From Petaurus breviceps papuanus (Eukaryota; Chordata; Mammalia; Diprotodontia; Petauridae), in NCBI GenBank assembly GCA_028583685.1, contig JAMXIF010000065.1:37545984-37609983 (forward strand): a stretch of 64,000 nucleotides of DNA. Direction: 5' to 3'. Under the pieces are notes generated by a model. The model made no database searches and had not been told where the DNA came from. It saw only the letters and a program-made list of their open reading frames with translations. Within the stretch, counting starts at the first letter, position 1, and the number at the start of each line of letters is the position of its first letter. Both the position numbers and the translations under genes were made by a program. Positions 63,101 to 64,000 of the stretch are shown here, in pieces.

Positions 63101-64000
63101 CAGTGCTAATCTTTTTTTATAAAATTCTGAATTCCAAATTTTCTCCCTCCTTCCCTCCCCTCCCCTTCTCTCTAAGCACTTTGAAACAGGCTATAATGTG
63201 CAACCATGTAAAACCTATTTACATATTAACCATGTTGTAGAAAAAGAAAAAGCTTGCAAAAAAAATTAGAGTTTGCAAAACTATCCACACACAAGAAAAG
63301 ATGAAGTGAAAATAGCATGCTCTGATCTATATTCAGACTCCATCAGTTCTTTCTCTGAATGGGAAACCCATTTTTCATTACTAGTCCTTCGGAATCATCT
63401 TGAATCACTTTTTTTTCTTTCTTTTTTTTTTTTTTAAAGCAATTGGGGTTAAGTAACTTGCTCAAGGTTACATGGCCAGTTATTTCTGGGTGTGGTGCTG
63501 AGTATCTGAACCCGGATTTGATCCCCAGGTCATCCTGACACTGGGGTCGGTGCTCTTACTCGCTGAGCCACCTGGCCGCCCCTAAGCATTTGGGGTTAAG
63601 TAACTTGCTCAAGGTTACACGGCCAGGTGTTTCTGGATGGGTGCTGAGTGTCTGAGCCCGGGATTCAATCTCCAGGTCCCCGGTGCTCTTACTCGCTGTG
63701 CTACCTGGCCGCCCCTTGAATCACTTCTGAGAAGGGCTGAGTCATTCCCAGCGGATCATCCTATGATGGTGCTGAAACTGTAGAAATGCTCTGGTTTGCT
63801 CATTTCACTTCGCATCAGTTCATGCAAATCTTCCCAGGTTTTTCTGAGCTCTGCCTGCTCCTCATTTCTTATCAGACAACAGTATCTCATTGCATTCATA
63901 TACCACAACTTGTTCAGCCATTCCCCAGTTGATGGGCATCCCCTCAGTTTCCAATTCTTGGCCACCACAAAAAGAGCTGCTATAAATATTTTTGTACACG
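63100..64000 (-). mobile_element. L1 3' end, interrupted by a dimeric SINE, runs off the window
   Basis: Antisense L1 text: 'tctgaattccaaattttctc', 'ccatcagttctttctctgaa', then after the SINE 'tgctcatttcacttcgcatc', 'caacttgttcagccattccc', 'agagctgctataaatatttt'. The element continues past base 64000. Confidence 0.85.
63411..63715 (-). mobile_element. Dimeric tRNA-derived SINE, second copy
   Basis: Two head-to-tail monomers joined near 63582 and a T-rich left end, flanked by a perfect 11-bp duplication TTGAATCACTT (63400-63410 and 63716-63726) of L1 sequence. The 3' arm has 'ccagttatttctgggtgtgg', the 5' arm 'ccaggtgtttctggatgggt', the same arm-specific variants as in the 34.9-kb copy. The 5' arm has a small internal deletion but a full head. 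Confidence 0.9.

Overview
The window is mammalian and almost certainly marsupial. It carries spliced genes with CpG-island promoters, and its repeats are marsupial types: Mar1-like and WSINE/WALLSI-like tRNA-derived SINEs, MIR/CORE-SINEs, marsupial-type L1, and RTE and CR1/L3 remnants. I would not go below Metatheria, and the SINE names are from memory. Gene content and order match human 11p11.2: SPI1 (minus), SLC39A13 (plus), PSMC3 (minus).

Layout. Bases 1-2501 are the start of SPI1 intron 1. SPI1 coding exon 1 (2502-2546, minus), its 5' UTR and promoter follow, to about 2890. From there to about 37.9 kb is the upstream desert of SPI1. It has no protein-coding exon that I can support, but it contains a strong candidate for the SPI1 upstream regulatory element near 17.25 kb, about 14.5 kb from the promoter. 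The rest is repeats: a 54-bp minisatellite, a long TTCC array with an assembly gap, CR1/L3, a 2.3-kb L1, an RTE LINE with two SINEs inside it, and a hAT-like element. A CpG island at 37.9-39.3 kb is the SLC39A13 promoter. Its non-coding exon 1 ends at 39248 and nine coding exons run from 41513 to 46376 (354 aa). The interval 46.4-53.0 kb separates two convergent gene ends. PSMC3 occupies 53.0-61.4 kb on the minus strand, with all 12 coding exons present (423 aa, nearly identical to human), and a second CpG island. The last 2 kb are repeats.

How the genes work: PU.1 (SPI1) is the ETS master regulator of myeloid and B-cell fate. ZIP13 (SLC39A13) is a zinc transporter of the early secretory pathway needed in connective tissue. 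PSMC3 is Rpt5, an ATPase of the 26S proteasome. They are syntenic neighbours, not a pathway.

I found no wholly new biological system. The most interesting items are: (1) the candidate SPI1 URE; (2) a dimeric SINE with two distinguishable arms, present as two copies each with its own target-site duplication; (3) a perfect NFE2L1/NRF2-type ARE just upstream of the PSMC3 ATG, in the only conserved part of the annotated human N-terminal extension, whose ATG is absent here; (4) a predicted spliced uORF in SLC39A13 ending in an ATGA overlap with the main start; (5) a GC-AG intron in SLC39A13; (6) a PSMC3 splice donor made of a GT microsatellite. There are two runs of N: 19764-19863 and 46638-46647.
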